Assembly (NCBI GenBank): GCA_013619035.1
Contig: JABXKX010000606.1
Location: 1-9,631 of the forward strand
Direction of reading: 5' to 3'
Source of the DNA: Peptostreptococcaceae bacterium
Lineage (GTDB): Bacteria; Bacillota_A; Clostridia; Peptostreptococcales; Acidaminobacteraceae
Length of the DNA stretch: 9,631 nucleotides
A model generated the notes under the pieces. That model was not told the DNA's origin. It searched no databases and was given only the letters and a program-made list of their open reading frames with translations. The position numbers and the translations under genes were made by a program. Within the stretch, counting starts at the first letter, position 1, and each line of letters begins with the position of its first letter. Positions 1 through 7,534 of the stretch are shown piece after piece.

Positions 1-9
1 GGAACTTTT

Positions 10-16
10 AAGGAGG
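10..16 (+). promoter_or_regulatory. Ribosome binding site deciding a GTG start
   Basis: A full AAGGAGG lies 5 nt before the GTG at 22. An ATG at 20 overlaps it, but that frame reads ATG TGA and also meets TAG soon after, so it cannot be the start under any code. The gene therefore begins with GTG. Confidence 0.85.
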
Positions 17-21
17 AAAAT

Positions 22-1398
22 GTGACACGCTTATTTATTAATTTATTTTTCATAGTCATAGTATGTTTTACACTTGCTGTATTACCTATAAACACCGCAG
101 CGTTAGATTTATTTGATTTTGAGGGTCTTTTTTCTAATGAAGAACCTGAAATCGTAGACGAAACACCCGTAGATGAAGCTTTCATCGCAAAATATACAGT
201 TATTTATGAAAATATCGATACCCGATTATATAATCCAAATGATATGAAGGTTACTTTAAAAACAAATATCCCGAAATCATATGAGAACAATTACGATTTT
301 AATGACATCACTTTGACTCTTTATCAAAATGATAACATTTTTCAGATATTTAATTCAGACAAAGTCGTTTCTAACAGTCAAGTAACTTATGAGAACGACT
401 TAATTACTGTCAACTATACTTTGACTTTTGACTATTATGCTTTAGAACTCAATAGAGATGGTTTCTTTGATGCTGAAATTAACTTTGATGCTTCAAAAAA
501 AATCACTTCAAAAGTGTATCAATTGGCTTATAGACCTGACATTGATTATGTTGATAATGGTTCTGCTCAAAATAATGGTAATTTCATTTACAAAGCCTTT
601 TTCAACAATGAGTCCGAAACCCATTTGGTACCGCTATACTTTAGTGTAAAGTATCCAAAAAGTATTACGGTTGAAGTAAGAAACAGATTATACAATCCAC
701 CACCACTTGGTTATGGATTATCAGAAAATGCCATCATACCAGAGAGATCTAATATCTCTAAAATTGGTGATAAACATTATGGCGTATTCTTATATACAGA
801 TGAAATCAACAAAATGATCGAAACAAAAGAACAAGCTCAGTTAGCAATAGATGCTTTGGTTAAATCATTAACCCGATTACCTCATATCACTAAGTTAACA
901 ATCTTTGTAGATGATGTACAAGTAGAAGGTTCTTTGTTTGATATTGACTTGAAAACAATCTATGAAAAAACTGATGAAACCTATGTTTATTTAACGGAAA
1001 GAAATGCTACTACTAAAAGATATTTAATTCCAATTGAAATAAATGAAGCCAATGTTTATGATGAGATATTATCTATCTTCAATGTCTTAAAAACCGGATA
1101 TATTGATAACAAACAATGGGTTCAAATAATACCACCAGAAGTTGAAATGGATACGTTTATGATCGAAGGTACCACCATAACTGCTGACTTTAATGAAGCA
1201 TTCTTAAACAGTTATGCTGATCAACCTGAGTACAGACGTTTGATGATCAATAGTATTTTATACTCATTCACATCTAATCCAAATATCAATAAAGTTTTAA
1301 TTACAGTTAAAGGACAGCCTGTTACTGATTTTGGAGGGTATGATTTTACTGAACCTCAATCAGAACCAGCATACATTAACTTTATAGGTGATTACTAA
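22..1398 (+). CDS. Secreted protein with two tandem GerMN-like domains
   Basis: This 458-residue protein is probably exported. Residues 4-26 are hydrophobic and end in an Ala-rich stretch (NTAA, about 24-27) that could be a signal-peptidase site; there is no lipobox. Residues 55-180 look like an all-beta domain I do not recognise. Residues 319-442 resemble the GerMN fold: a LIPI strand, then IIPPE, a hydrophobic strand ending in ADF, a helix, then INKVLITVKGQPV. Residues 200-310 repeat the same plan (LVPLYF, AIIPE, YGVFLYTD, ITKLTIFVDDVQVEG), so this looks like an internal duplication, as in two-domain GerM proteins. GerMN domains are known from spore-germination and cell-envelope proteins, but their ligand is unclear. 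The gene converges with the next one and ends in a shared hairpin. The call rests on motif order by eye; function at the cell surface is inferred. Confidence 0.7.
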   Translation: MTRLFINLFFIVIVCFTLAVLPINTAALDLFDFEGLFSNEEPEIVDETPVDEAFIAKYTVIYENIDTRLYNPNDMKVTLKTNIPKSYENNYDFNDITLTLYQNDNIFQIFNSDKVVSNSQVTYENDLITVNYTLTFDYYALELNRDGFFDAEINFDASKKITSKVYQLAYRPDIDYVDNGSAQNNGNFIYKAFFNNESETHLVPLYFSVKYPKSITVEVRNRLYNPPPLGYGLSENAIIPERSNISKIGDKHYGVFLYTDEINKMIETKEQAQLAIDALVKSLTRLPHITKLTIFVDDVQVEGSLFDIDLKTIYEKTDETYVYLTERNATTKRYLIPIEINEANVYDEILSIFNVLKTGYIDNKQWVQIIPPEVEMDTFMIEGTTITADFNEAFLNSYADQPEYRRLMINSILYSFTSNPNINKVLITVKGQPVTDFGGYDFTEPQSEPAYINFIGDY

Positions 1399-1402
1399 AA
1401 CG

Positions 1403-1436
1403 ATCCCTCTAATCATTTGATTAGAGGGATTTCTTA
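1403..1436. terminator. Bidirectional intrinsic terminator
   Basis: There is a perfect 12-bp inverted repeat (ATCCCTCTAATC / GATTAGAGGGAT) with an ATTT loop, 4 nt after the first gene's stop codon. A T-rich tail (TTTCTT) follows on the + strand. On the - strand the hairpin is followed by CGTTTT, so it can also end the convergent lipoprotein transcript, whose stop codon lies at 1434-1436. Confidence 0.85.
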
Positions 1437-2600
1437 ATCTATAATATCCATTGTATCTAACCATAAAAAGTATGCTTCACTCAACTGCTCTTTTGATAAA
1501 CCAAGTACCACTTCTAAAGCGTCATCTGTTGTTTGAATATTATCCATATCAAAATTTTCATTTAAAACACTACTGTTAAACGGTTTTTTCCCTGCCTCAT
1601 AAAAAATATCCATTAACGTATCATGACCATAAGTTTCAATGATGTACCTTACATACATATAACTGGTATTATACCAGTCTCCAACAATTTTACCCTGAAC
1701 ATTGTATAAGTCTAAAGTTTCTAGATATTCAATATCTTTAAACATATCATTTTTATCCATTGGTCTTATCTCGCCATGTGTTTCTCTTTCAACAGCTATA
1801 TTACCATAATACATCGCAATACCTTCTAATATCCAAGCGGATAAATTATTATTACATACTTTAATGGTAATATGATGTGTCAGTTCATGTTGCAGTGTCC
1901 CAGGATAACCATCATAACTATGTCCAGTATACATTTTTAAAGATTCATCAGGTTCAGCCCAACCCGTAAATAACCATGATATTGAAGGTACCGTTCTTTG
2001 TCTTAACAGTTCCTGATCATAAAATAATTTAAGTTCAAAATCTGTATCGGCCTTTTCATCAAAAACTTTTTCTAAATTGTCGTAGGCTTGATTAAGATAT
2101 GATGTAAACGCTTCAACCATTCCCTCGTCTTTCATATACTTCACTATAAATCGATCCGTTTTTTTCACTTCAAAGTTATACCCACAATCTTTCCATCCAT
2201 CGTTCTCTAATTTAAATAAAAGTGGATAACCAATATCAATAGACGTTGATGCTTCGTGTTTTTGCCTGATATTTACTACAGCCGTTACATCATCAATCGT
2301 TTCAACAGATTCTATTTCAAATGAAATATCTGATATCTCATCTTTGGTCATTTCTCTAAACCATCTACCTTGTTCATTCATATAATACTGATTGGCTTTC
2401 GAGACTGTAGACATATATAACTCTAAGTCTTGAAGTTCAATCGCCTCTAATTTAGTTGCCATAATATCAAATATTAAAGAATCAAACTGCGGTTCTTCAA
2501 CAACTATTAACGGTTCAACGTATTCTACAGCATTCTCAGTTATCGTCTCACAACCAATCAAAGACAATAACAGTATAAAAAACAATAATATTTTTTTCAT
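1434..2600 (-). CDS. Lipoprotein with gluzincin-type HExxH metallopeptidase domain
   Basis: A 388-residue lipoprotein. The start chosen is the ATG at 2600, preceded at 7 nt by GGAGGG (2608-2613). An upstream in-frame GTG at 2615 overlaps that ribosome binding site and is rejected. The N-terminus MKK, a hydrophobic run and LSLIGC form a lipobox with the lipidated Cys at 17. Residues about 40-150 look like an NTF2/SnoaL-type alpha+beta domain. Residues about 152-388 contain HELTH (H238, E239, H242) and, 17 residues later, the E of WILEGIA (E259). This is the HExxH...E zinc-site layout of the Peptidase_MA-like gluzincin families. A helical segment, YMYVRYIIETYG, follows as in those families. The protein probably acts outside the membrane on a peptide or protein, but the substrate is unknown. 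It has its own promoter region and is separated from the TetR gene by a terminator. Confidence 0.8.
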   Translation of the reverse strand: MKKILLFFILLLSLIGCETITENAVEYVEPLIVVEEPQFDSLIFDIMATKLEAIELQDLELYMSTVSKANQYYMNEQGRWFREMTKDEISDISFEIESVETIDDVTAVVNIRQKHEASTSIDIGYPLLFKLENDGWKDCGYNFEVKKTDRFIVKYMKDEGMVEAFTSYLNQAYDNLEKVFDEKADTDFELKLFYDQELLRQRTVPSISWLFTGWAEPDESLKMYTGHSYDGYPGTLQHELTHHITIKVCNNNLSAWILEGIAMYYGNIAVERETHGEIRPMDKNDMFKDIEYLETLDLYNVQGKIVGDWYNTSYMYVRYIIETYGHDTLMDIFYEAGKKPFNSSVLNENFDMDNIQTTDDALEVVLGLSKEQLSEAYFLWLDTMDIID

Positions 2601-2668
2601 TTTAAGTCCCTCCACCTTATCATTAAAAAACTGTAATTGTACAAAGTACTAGTTTCTCATATATTTTT

Positions 2669-2698
2669 ATCATACCCCATATGATTAATGACGACCAA
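2669..2698 (-). promoter_or_regulatory. Putative promoter of the lipoprotein gene
   Basis: On the - strand, TATGAT (2669-2674, five of six matches to the -10 consensus) lies 18 bp from a weak -35-like TTGGTC (2693-2698). It sits between the TetR terminator and the lipoprotein start. The -35 is poor, so this is a tentative call. Confidence 0.35.
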
Positions 2699-2704
2699 TA
2701 TGTT

Positions 2705-2739
2705 ACAAAAACTAAATAAAGGACCCTATAAGAGTCCTT
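2705..2739 (-). terminator. Intrinsic terminator after the TetR gene
   Basis: Read on the - strand, AAGGACTC, loop TTATA and GGGTCCTT form an 8-bp stem with one G-U pair. A T-rich stretch ending in GTTTTTG follows. It lies about 23 nt past the TetR stop codon. Confidence 0.65.
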
Positions 2740-2762
2740 ATACTACATTTCTAATTCAATAA

Positions 2763-3374
2763 TTATGATGCTTTTATACCGTTTAAAATGATATTCTTAA
2801 ACAAGCTCGGAAAATCGACTTTATCACAGTACTCATTTTTTAGATGTTTCTCTCTTAAAATCAAACGCTGAAATAATGCAAAAAAGTTTTGACTTATGAA
2901 GTGAAACATATCTTCAGCTGAAAGAGTGTTTTTTATGCTGCCATCTTCCACACCTTCTTTTATGTACTTAAATAAAGGATCTTTGGTTGGATCAAGGGCA
3001 AGTACAAATTCTTCTTCTAATGCTTCTGATGGATAATCATCCTTAAAATAACGATCAAACTCTGCTGTAAACTTCATCTGATTCTTTATATCATCTACAT
3101 TGACATGATCAAAATACATTTCAACCTTCTCAAATCCAGAAAGTTCTTCTGAATCAGCAATCTGTAACACAATGTAATCTTGAATTTGTTTCATAACTAT
3201 AAGTTCTATTTCAAAAGCCAATACATCTTTAGTCAAAAAGTATCGGTACAAAGTTCTTCTATTGATGCCGACTGATTCTGCGATATCTTTCATCTGAGTG
3301 TCAGCAATACCATTTTTTATAAACTGTTTTTCAGCTTCTATTACGATACGTTCTCTTGTTGTTAATTTTTCCAT
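2763..3374 (-). CDS. TetR/AcrR-family transcriptional regulator
   Basis: A 203-residue repressor-like protein. Residues about 5-52 are a typical TetR N-terminal helix-turn-helix: RERIVIEAEKQFIKNG, then MKDIAESVGINRRTLYRYF, then TKDVLAFEI. The remainder is helical and variable, as expected for a ligand-binding and dimerisation domain; nothing in it identifies the ligand. The ATG at 3374 is chosen because GGTGAT (matching the 16S 3' end) lies 3 nt before it. In-frame ATGs at 3386 and 3389 and a TTG at 3419 lack an equally placed site. The gene follows the metallophosphoesterase gene by 46 bp with no terminator between, so the two are probably co-transcribed from the divergent promoter at 5020-5048. 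It is the only regulator in the window and the best candidate to bind the two palindromes there, including its own promoter; that is inference. Confidence 0.9.
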   Translation of the reverse strand: MEKLTTRERIVIEAEKQFIKNGIADTQMKDIAESVGINRRTLYRYFLTKDVLAFEIELIVMKQIQDYIVLQIADSEELSGFEKVEMYFDHVNVDDIKNQMKFTAEFDRYFKDDYPSEALEEEFVLALDPTKDPLFKYIKEGVEDGSIKNTLSAEDMFHFISQNFFALFQRLILREKHLKNEYCDKVDFPSLFKNIILNGIKAS

Positions 3375-3420
3375 TTCATCACCCATCATTATGATAGCAT
3401 CACAATACATATTAAGCAAG

Positions 3421-4980
3421 TTAGTCGATTAGATAGCGATCCGTAACAACCCCTTCTTCATTTATTACTTCTACAGTTAACTTATCATCTGCCGTTATTT
3501 TTATGGCTTCATATCCTTGATTCGCTTCTACATAACCACCACCAATCATAATTGGAAATGGCATATCATCAGAAGCTTCAATAAATTCCGATAAATGAGT
3601 ATGACCAGAAACCAATAAATCAACAGACATATCACTCAACAGTTCTACCCAATTCTCTTCATATAAACTAAGTGGTGTCACCTCAGCATTAATATCGTAA
3701 CTGTTCAGTGGTACATGAGAAAATGCAATAACATATTCCGAATTTTGATACGCTTCACTAGCAACAACACCTTCTAGCCATTTCGTTTCTTCTGCTCGAT
3801 AAGCTTCAAAGTCAGCCAAACCGCCATACTCTTCATGAGTATCTAATTTGTCTTCACCGGTGTCTAATACAACAGCAAAAATAGGTCCATAAGTAAACGT
3901 GTAGTAATAACGTCCATCTGGTAATGCCAAGTAATCACTTAGCTCCCTGCTTGCTTCTCCTCTAGTTTCATGATTGCCTCTTGTAAAATAGAAGGGTTTA
4001 AATCCAGATGTGTACTCAGAAATCGGCTTTAACATATGATCAACAATAATCTCTTCAGAATCAACAGACGATAAGATATCACCATTTAGAAAAAGAAAAT
4101 CATAATCTCCTTTTGAAAGATACTTTTCATAAATATCGTTTCTCTCATGGACATCACTTAACACATAAAAAGAGGTGTTGTCCTTAAATTTATTATCCTC
4201 ATAACTTATGAAGTCACTATAGACTGTTTTCCCATAAACCACATTGTTTTGAAAATAATCTTTGATATCCGTACTACCAACTCTGAATATCATACCTTCA
4301 GTCATTTCAGGTACAATGACTTTATGTACTTTTGTATTGGCCTGTATTAACCCATGTTCAGACATTTCCAATTGTTCTAAAGAACTTTCATCATAACCAT
4401 ATTCTAAGAATCCAGTGCTGTTTTCATTCGTTGTCCACATAACGCCAAAAGCTTCTTCAGAAATATACTGGATATAGGGTCCTGACGTTATTTTTATATT
4501 GGCATCATAAGATATACCAAATAAAAGTGTTGTTAAACAGATCACGGCTATCAAACTGCTTATTTTAAAGTTTCTTGATAATTTCCATTTTGGATAGAAA
4601 ATCACTAGGAATACAACCAATACTGATACCATCAATATAGGTGAAATCTGTTTTATATTTCGCATAACTATGTGTTTTTCAGAGCCCAACATCGTGTACA
4701 GATAGTTATTTAGAAATGTGAAAATCACGGTCCATACAATTGTCGAAAGTATATGAATTAATTTCAATTTTCTATCAGGTTCTAATAGATGTTGTCGCAG
4801 TAATATCACAGTGCAAACACAAAACACTAAAAATAATCCCCAAATAATCAATGCGAGATTAAATCCTCCAACTTCTTGATTAACAAAAAACCAAATGGGC
4901 TTCATAGACCAATAAGTCACAGTGTTTATCATTGAAACAATCATAATAAAGCTTAAAAACAGATTTCTATTAGTTTTCAT
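3421..4980 (-). CDS. Membrane-anchored purple-acid-phosphatase-like metallophosphoesterase
   Basis: A 519-residue protein. Five hydrophobic segments (about 6-25, 42-61, 74-95, 112-130, 140-158) with a basic N-terminus predict N-in topology and an extracellular C-terminal half. Residues about 165-258 resemble the fibronectin-like N-terminal domain of purple acid phosphatases (GPYIQYI, VMWTTNE, LEYGYD). Residues 268-515 hold the full calcineurin-like metal-site set: SDVH (D276, H278), NGD (D301), GNHE (N336, H337), SHVP (H422) and GHTH (H460, H462). The fold hydrolyses phosphate esters with a two-metal centre; the substrate cannot be read from sequence. The start ATG at 4980 has AAAGGG 6 nt upstream. 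It is the first gene of a unit with the TetR regulator and divergent from the GH2 operon. The pairing with sugar genes is unusual and may mean a phosphorylated glycan or surface polymer is treated, but that is speculative. Confidence 0.87.
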   Translation of the reverse strand: MKTNRNLFLSFIMIVSMINTVTYWSMKPIWFFVNQEVGGFNLALIIWGLFLVFCVCTVILLRQHLLEPDRKLKLIHILSTIVWTVIFTFLNNYLYTMLGSEKHIVMRNIKQISPILMVSVLVVFLVIFYPKWKLSRNFKISSLIAVICLTTLLFGISYDANIKITSGPYIQYISEEAFGVMWTTNENSTGFLEYGYDESSLEQLEMSEHGLIQANTKVHKVIVPEMTEGMIFRVGSTDIKDYFQNNVVYGKTVYSDFISYEDNKFKDNTSFYVLSDVHERNDIYEKYLSKGDYDFLFLNGDILSSVDSEEIIVDHMLKPISEYTSGFKPFYFTRGNHETRGEASRELSDYLALPDGRYYYTFTYGPIFAVVLDTGEDKLDTHEEYGGLADFEAYRAEETKWLEGVVASEAYQNSEYVIAFSHVPLNSYDINAEVTPLSLYEENWVELLSDMSVDLLVSGHTHLSEFIEASDDMPFPIMIGGGYVEANQGYEAIKITADDKLTVEVINEEGVVTDRYLID

Positions 4981-4999
4981 AACCTTCCCTTTCTCTTAC

Positions 5000-5013
5000 G
5001 CCACGCGTGTGGC
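5000..5013. promoter_or_regulatory. Putative operator 1 (near-perfect palindrome)
   Basis: GCCACGCGTGTGGC is a 14-bp inverted repeat with one imperfect pair. It begins about 7 bp downstream of the - strand TATAAT, so it covers the predicted start point of the phosphoesterase-TetR transcript. It matches operator 2 at 13 of 14 bases, and both are followed by AT in the same orientation. Confidence 0.75.
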
Positions 5014-5019
5014 ATTTTT

Positions 5020-5048
5020 ATTATAATTTATATTATCCGTCTTGACAA
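5020..5048 (-). promoter_or_regulatory. Promoter of the phosphoesterase-TetR unit
   Basis: On the - strand, TTGTCA (5043-5048), 17 bp, then a consensus TATAAT (5020-5025) is a strong housekeeping-sigma promoter. Its -35 box overlaps the -35 of the opposing promoter. The predicted start lies at about 5013, inside operator 1. Confidence 0.75.
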
Positions 5049-5071
5049 GTCCTCAAAAAAAATTGTATACT
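5042..5071 (+). promoter_or_regulatory. Promoter of the glycoside operon
   Basis: A consensus TTGACA (5042-5047), 18 bp, then TATACT (5066-5071). The predicted start at about 5078 gives a leader of roughly 38 nt that contains operator 2 and the GGAGG ribosome binding site. Confidence 0.8.
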
Positions 5072-5082
5072 CAAAACACAAA

Positions 5083-5096
5083 GCCACACGTGTGGC
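5083..5096. promoter_or_regulatory. Putative operator 2 (perfect palindrome)
   Basis: GCCACACGTGTGGC is a perfect 14-bp palindrome just downstream of the predicted GH2-operon start, where a bound repressor would block transcription. The central CG and its size would suit either a TetR- or a LacI-type regulator. If transcribed, it could also form a short 5' hairpin in the mRNA. Confidence 0.78.
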
Positions 5097-5115
5097 ATAA
5101 ATACTTGGAGGCAAA

Positions 5116-7521
5116 ATGTTAAGAAAACAACCCCTTAATTTTAATTGGAAATACACCCCTGACTTTAAAGAAGTCTACATTAATTCATCTTTCGACGATG
5201 CCTTATTTACGACTGTACAACTCCCTCATAGCAATATTGAAACACCTTATAATAATTTTGATGAAAAGATCTATCAGTTTGAAAGTTGTTATCGAAAAAA
5301 AATCTGGATCGATTCAATTGCTTCAGATGAACGTGTTTTAATACACTTTGAAGGTATTATGACCTATGCAAAAGTCTACTTAAATGGTCAATACTTAGGC
5401 GACCACAAAGGTGGTTACACGGCCTTTAAGATCGATTTAACAGAAGCAGCAAAGTTTGATGCTGAGAATGATTTAGTCGTTTATGTTGATTCCCATGAGA
5501 GAAACGATATACCCCCTTTTGGTTTTGTTGTCGATTATTTAACCTATGGTGGTATTTACCGTGAAGTTTCACTTGAGTATCATCACAATATCCACTTTGA
5601 ATCAATCGCAGTCAAAACAAACGATATTATAAAAACATCAGAAATGTCCATTGATCTATATGTTCATAACCAATTGATGGCAACAGATCATTTGACTTGT
5701 ATCTTTGATTTAAAACTCAATAATCAATCACATCATCAATTTAGCCGTGACTTTACTTTAATGGGTGAACATAAAGAATCACTTACTATATCCGAATCAT
5801 TACAGGACATCAAACTTTGGGATTTAGACAATCCAACACTATACACTTTAGAAGTAACACTGCTTAAAAACGGTAAACTTTTGGATCATCATGAAATACG
5901 TATAGGATTTAGAGAAGTTGAATTTAGAAAAGACGGTTTTTATCTTAACGGAGAAAAAATAAAAATACGAGGCTTAAACAGACATCAGTCATTCCCCTAT
6001 GTGGGTTATGCCATGCCTAAAAGTGCTCAATACAAAGATGCTGATTTATTAAAATATGATCTTGCTCTAAATACAGTTAGATTGTCTCATTATCCTCAGA
6101 GCAAACATTTCTTGGATCGTTGTGATGAAATCGGATTGCTTGTTTTTGATGAAATACCTGGTTGGCAACATATCGGTGATGAAGTTTGGCAAGATGTGGC
6201 ACTTCAGAATGTCAGAGAAATGATATTAACAGACATCAATCATGCAAGTGTTATCATTTGGGGCGTTAGAATAAATGAGTCACAAGATCATGATAGTTTT
6301 TATGATAAAACGCATCAACTAGCTAAGTCTCTAGACGATTCGAGGCAAACGGGTGGCGTAAGATGTATTAGAGATAGCCATTTAATTGAAGATGTTTATA
6401 CCTATAATGATTTTGTGCATACGGGTAAAAACCAAGGTCTTGATAAAAAGAAAACTGTTATCAAATCTGAGAAACCTTATTTGGTAACAGAGTACAATGG
6501 TCACATGTTCCCTACGAAGAAATTCGATAACGAATCACACCGAGTAGAACATGCTTTAAGACATATCAATGTTATGGAAGCTGCAGCAGCAGACGATTTG
6601 ATTTCAGGTGCCATTGGATGGTGTATGTTTGATTACAATACCCATAAGGATTTTGGTAGTGGTGATAAAATATGTTATCACGGTGTTATGGACATGTTCA
6701 GAATTCCAAAATATGCGGCATACAGCTATGCCTCACAACAACATGATACACCAGTTATGCATATTGCCAGTTCAATTAACATTGGAGAATATGAGGCGTC
6801 TCTTTTACAAGATATCTGTATTTTTACAAATTGTGATTACGTTGAACTCTATAAAAACAATACGCGCATCAACACTTTTAAACCCAATCATACAAAATAT
6901 CCACATCTCTTACATCCACCAATAACGGTTGATGATTTTGTAGGAGATTTAATTCTAGAAAATGAAAAGTTTTCAAAAAATGATGCTTTGATAGTTAAAA
7001 ACCTATTAGCAAGTGTCAGTAAAAATGGAACCAATCTGAAGTTTATAGACAAATTAAAAATGGGTTGGATCTTCTTAAAGTACAAAATGAATACAAGAGA
7101 TGCAGAAGATTTATATACCAAGTACTTTGGTGGTTGGGGCGGCAGTGCAACAGATTATGTTTTTAAAGGTTATAAAGACGATGTATGTGTTTTGGAAGTT
7201 CAAAAAAGCCAAGTCTTTAATCCCAAGTTAAAAGCATCGGTTGATTCAAGTGAGTTAACTGAAGATATCACATACGATACCACTCGCGTGGTACTAGAAT
7301 TAGTCGACGAACATAATCAAGCCATTGTTTATGCCCATGATGCCATCAGACTTTCCACTGAAGGTCCTATTGAAATTATTGGACCAAAACTGATTTCACT
7401 TATTGGTGGTTCAATCGGGTTTTGGATTAAATCAAATGGTCAATCTGGAACTGGACATCTAAAGATTCACTCGGAACGTTTTAAGACCATTACAAAAGAA
7501 ATAAAAGTAACAAAAAAATAA
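5116..7521 (+). CDS. Glycoside hydrolase family 2, probable beta-galactosidase
   Basis: An 801-residue cytoplasmic enzyme with no signal peptide. The start ATG has GGAGG 4 nt upstream. Domains in order: GH2 jelly-roll sugar-binding domain (about 1-175, with FEGIMTYAKVYLNG and LTYGGIYREV), an Ig-like domain (about 176-270), and a TIM barrel (about 271-545). The barrel carries RGLNRH (285-290), RLSHYP, the acid/base Glu in WGVRINES (E388) and the nucleophile Glu in VTEYNGH (E459). C-terminal Ig-like domains (about 546-801) include the TEGPIEIIGP motif seen in many bacterial GH2 enzymes. The full length and both catalytic Glu residues indicate an active retaining exo-glycosidase. The Asn-x-Lys carboxylate motif of beta-glucuronidases is not seen near 515-520 (GDKIC instead), which argues against a glucuronidase. 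The neighbouring GH36 stump and MelB-like symporter favour galactosides. GH2 membership is firm; the substrate is inferred. Confidence 0.88.
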   Translation: MLRKQPLNFNWKYTPDFKEVYINSSFDDALFTTVQLPHSNIETPYNNFDEKIYQFESCYRKKIWIDSIASDERVLIHFEGIMTYAKVYLNGQYLGDHKGGYTAFKIDLTEAAKFDAENDLVVYVDSHERNDIPPFGFVVDYLTYGGIYREVSLEYHHNIHFESIAVKTNDIIKTSEMSIDLYVHNQLMATDHLTCIFDLKLNNQSHHQFSRDFTLMGEHKESLTISESLQDIKLWDLDNPTLYTLEVTLLKNGKLLDHHEIRIGFREVEFRKDGFYLNGEKIKIRGLNRHQSFPYVGYAMPKSAQYKDADLLKYDLALNTVRLSHYPQSKHFLDRCDEIGLLVFDEIPGWQHIGDEVWQDVALQNVREMILTDINHASVIIWGVRINESQDHDSFYDKTHQLAKSLDDSRQTGGVRCIRDSHLIEDVYTYNDFVHTGKNQGLDKKKTVIKSEKPYLVTEYNGHMFPTKKFDNESHRVEHALRHINVMEAAAADDLISGAIGWCMFDYNTHKDFGSGDKICYHGVMDMFRIPKYAAYSYASQQHDTPVMHIASSINIGEYEASLLQDICIFTNCDYVELYKNNTRINTFKPNHTKYPHLLHPPITVDDFVGDLILENEKFSKNDALIVKNLLASVSKNGTNLKFIDKLKMGWIFLKYKMNTRDAEDLYTKYFGGWGGSATDYVFKGYKDDVCVLEVQKSQVFNPKLKASVDSSELTEDITYDTTRVVLELVDEHNQAIVYAHDAIRLSTEGPIEIIGPKLISLIGGSIGFWIKSNGQSGTGHLKIHSERFKTITKEIKVTKK
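7280..7291. other. Possible third operator-like palindrome inside the GH2 gene
   Basis: CCACTCGCGTGG fits the CCAC-NCGN-GTGG form shared by the two promoter palindromes, and its arms extend to TACCAC/GTGGTA. It lies about 2.2 kb downstream, in coding sequence, and its centre is not symmetric. It may be chance. Confidence 0.2.
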
Positions 7522-7534
7522 GTTGAAGGTAAAC

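Noticed and set aside
20..25. ATG TGA as a start under a code where TGA means Trp
   Set aside because: That frame also reaches TAG within a dozen codons, and all genes here use TGG for Trp.
458..649. Short + strand reading frame
   Set aside because: It lies wholly inside the GerMN gene in another frame, is Leu/Met/Lys-rich with no domain pattern, and has no convincing ribosome binding site.
2616..2762. Riboswitch or small RNA in the gap before the lipoprotein gene
   Set aside because: The gap is explained by a terminator and a putative promoter, and no further conserved fold was recognisable.
5014..5082. Catabolite-response (cre) site between the divergent promoters
   Set aside because: No stretch fits the TGWAANCGNTWNCA pattern well enough to report.
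6608..7121. Two overlapping frames, one per strand, inside the GH2 gene
   Set aside because: Both are shadows of the GH2 coding sequence, which has an intact GH2 domain order across this stretch.
5116..7521. Beta-glucuronidase assignment for the GH2 enzyme
   Set aside because: The Asn-x-Lys motif that binds the glucuronate carboxylate is not seen at the expected place, and the neighbours suggest galactosides.
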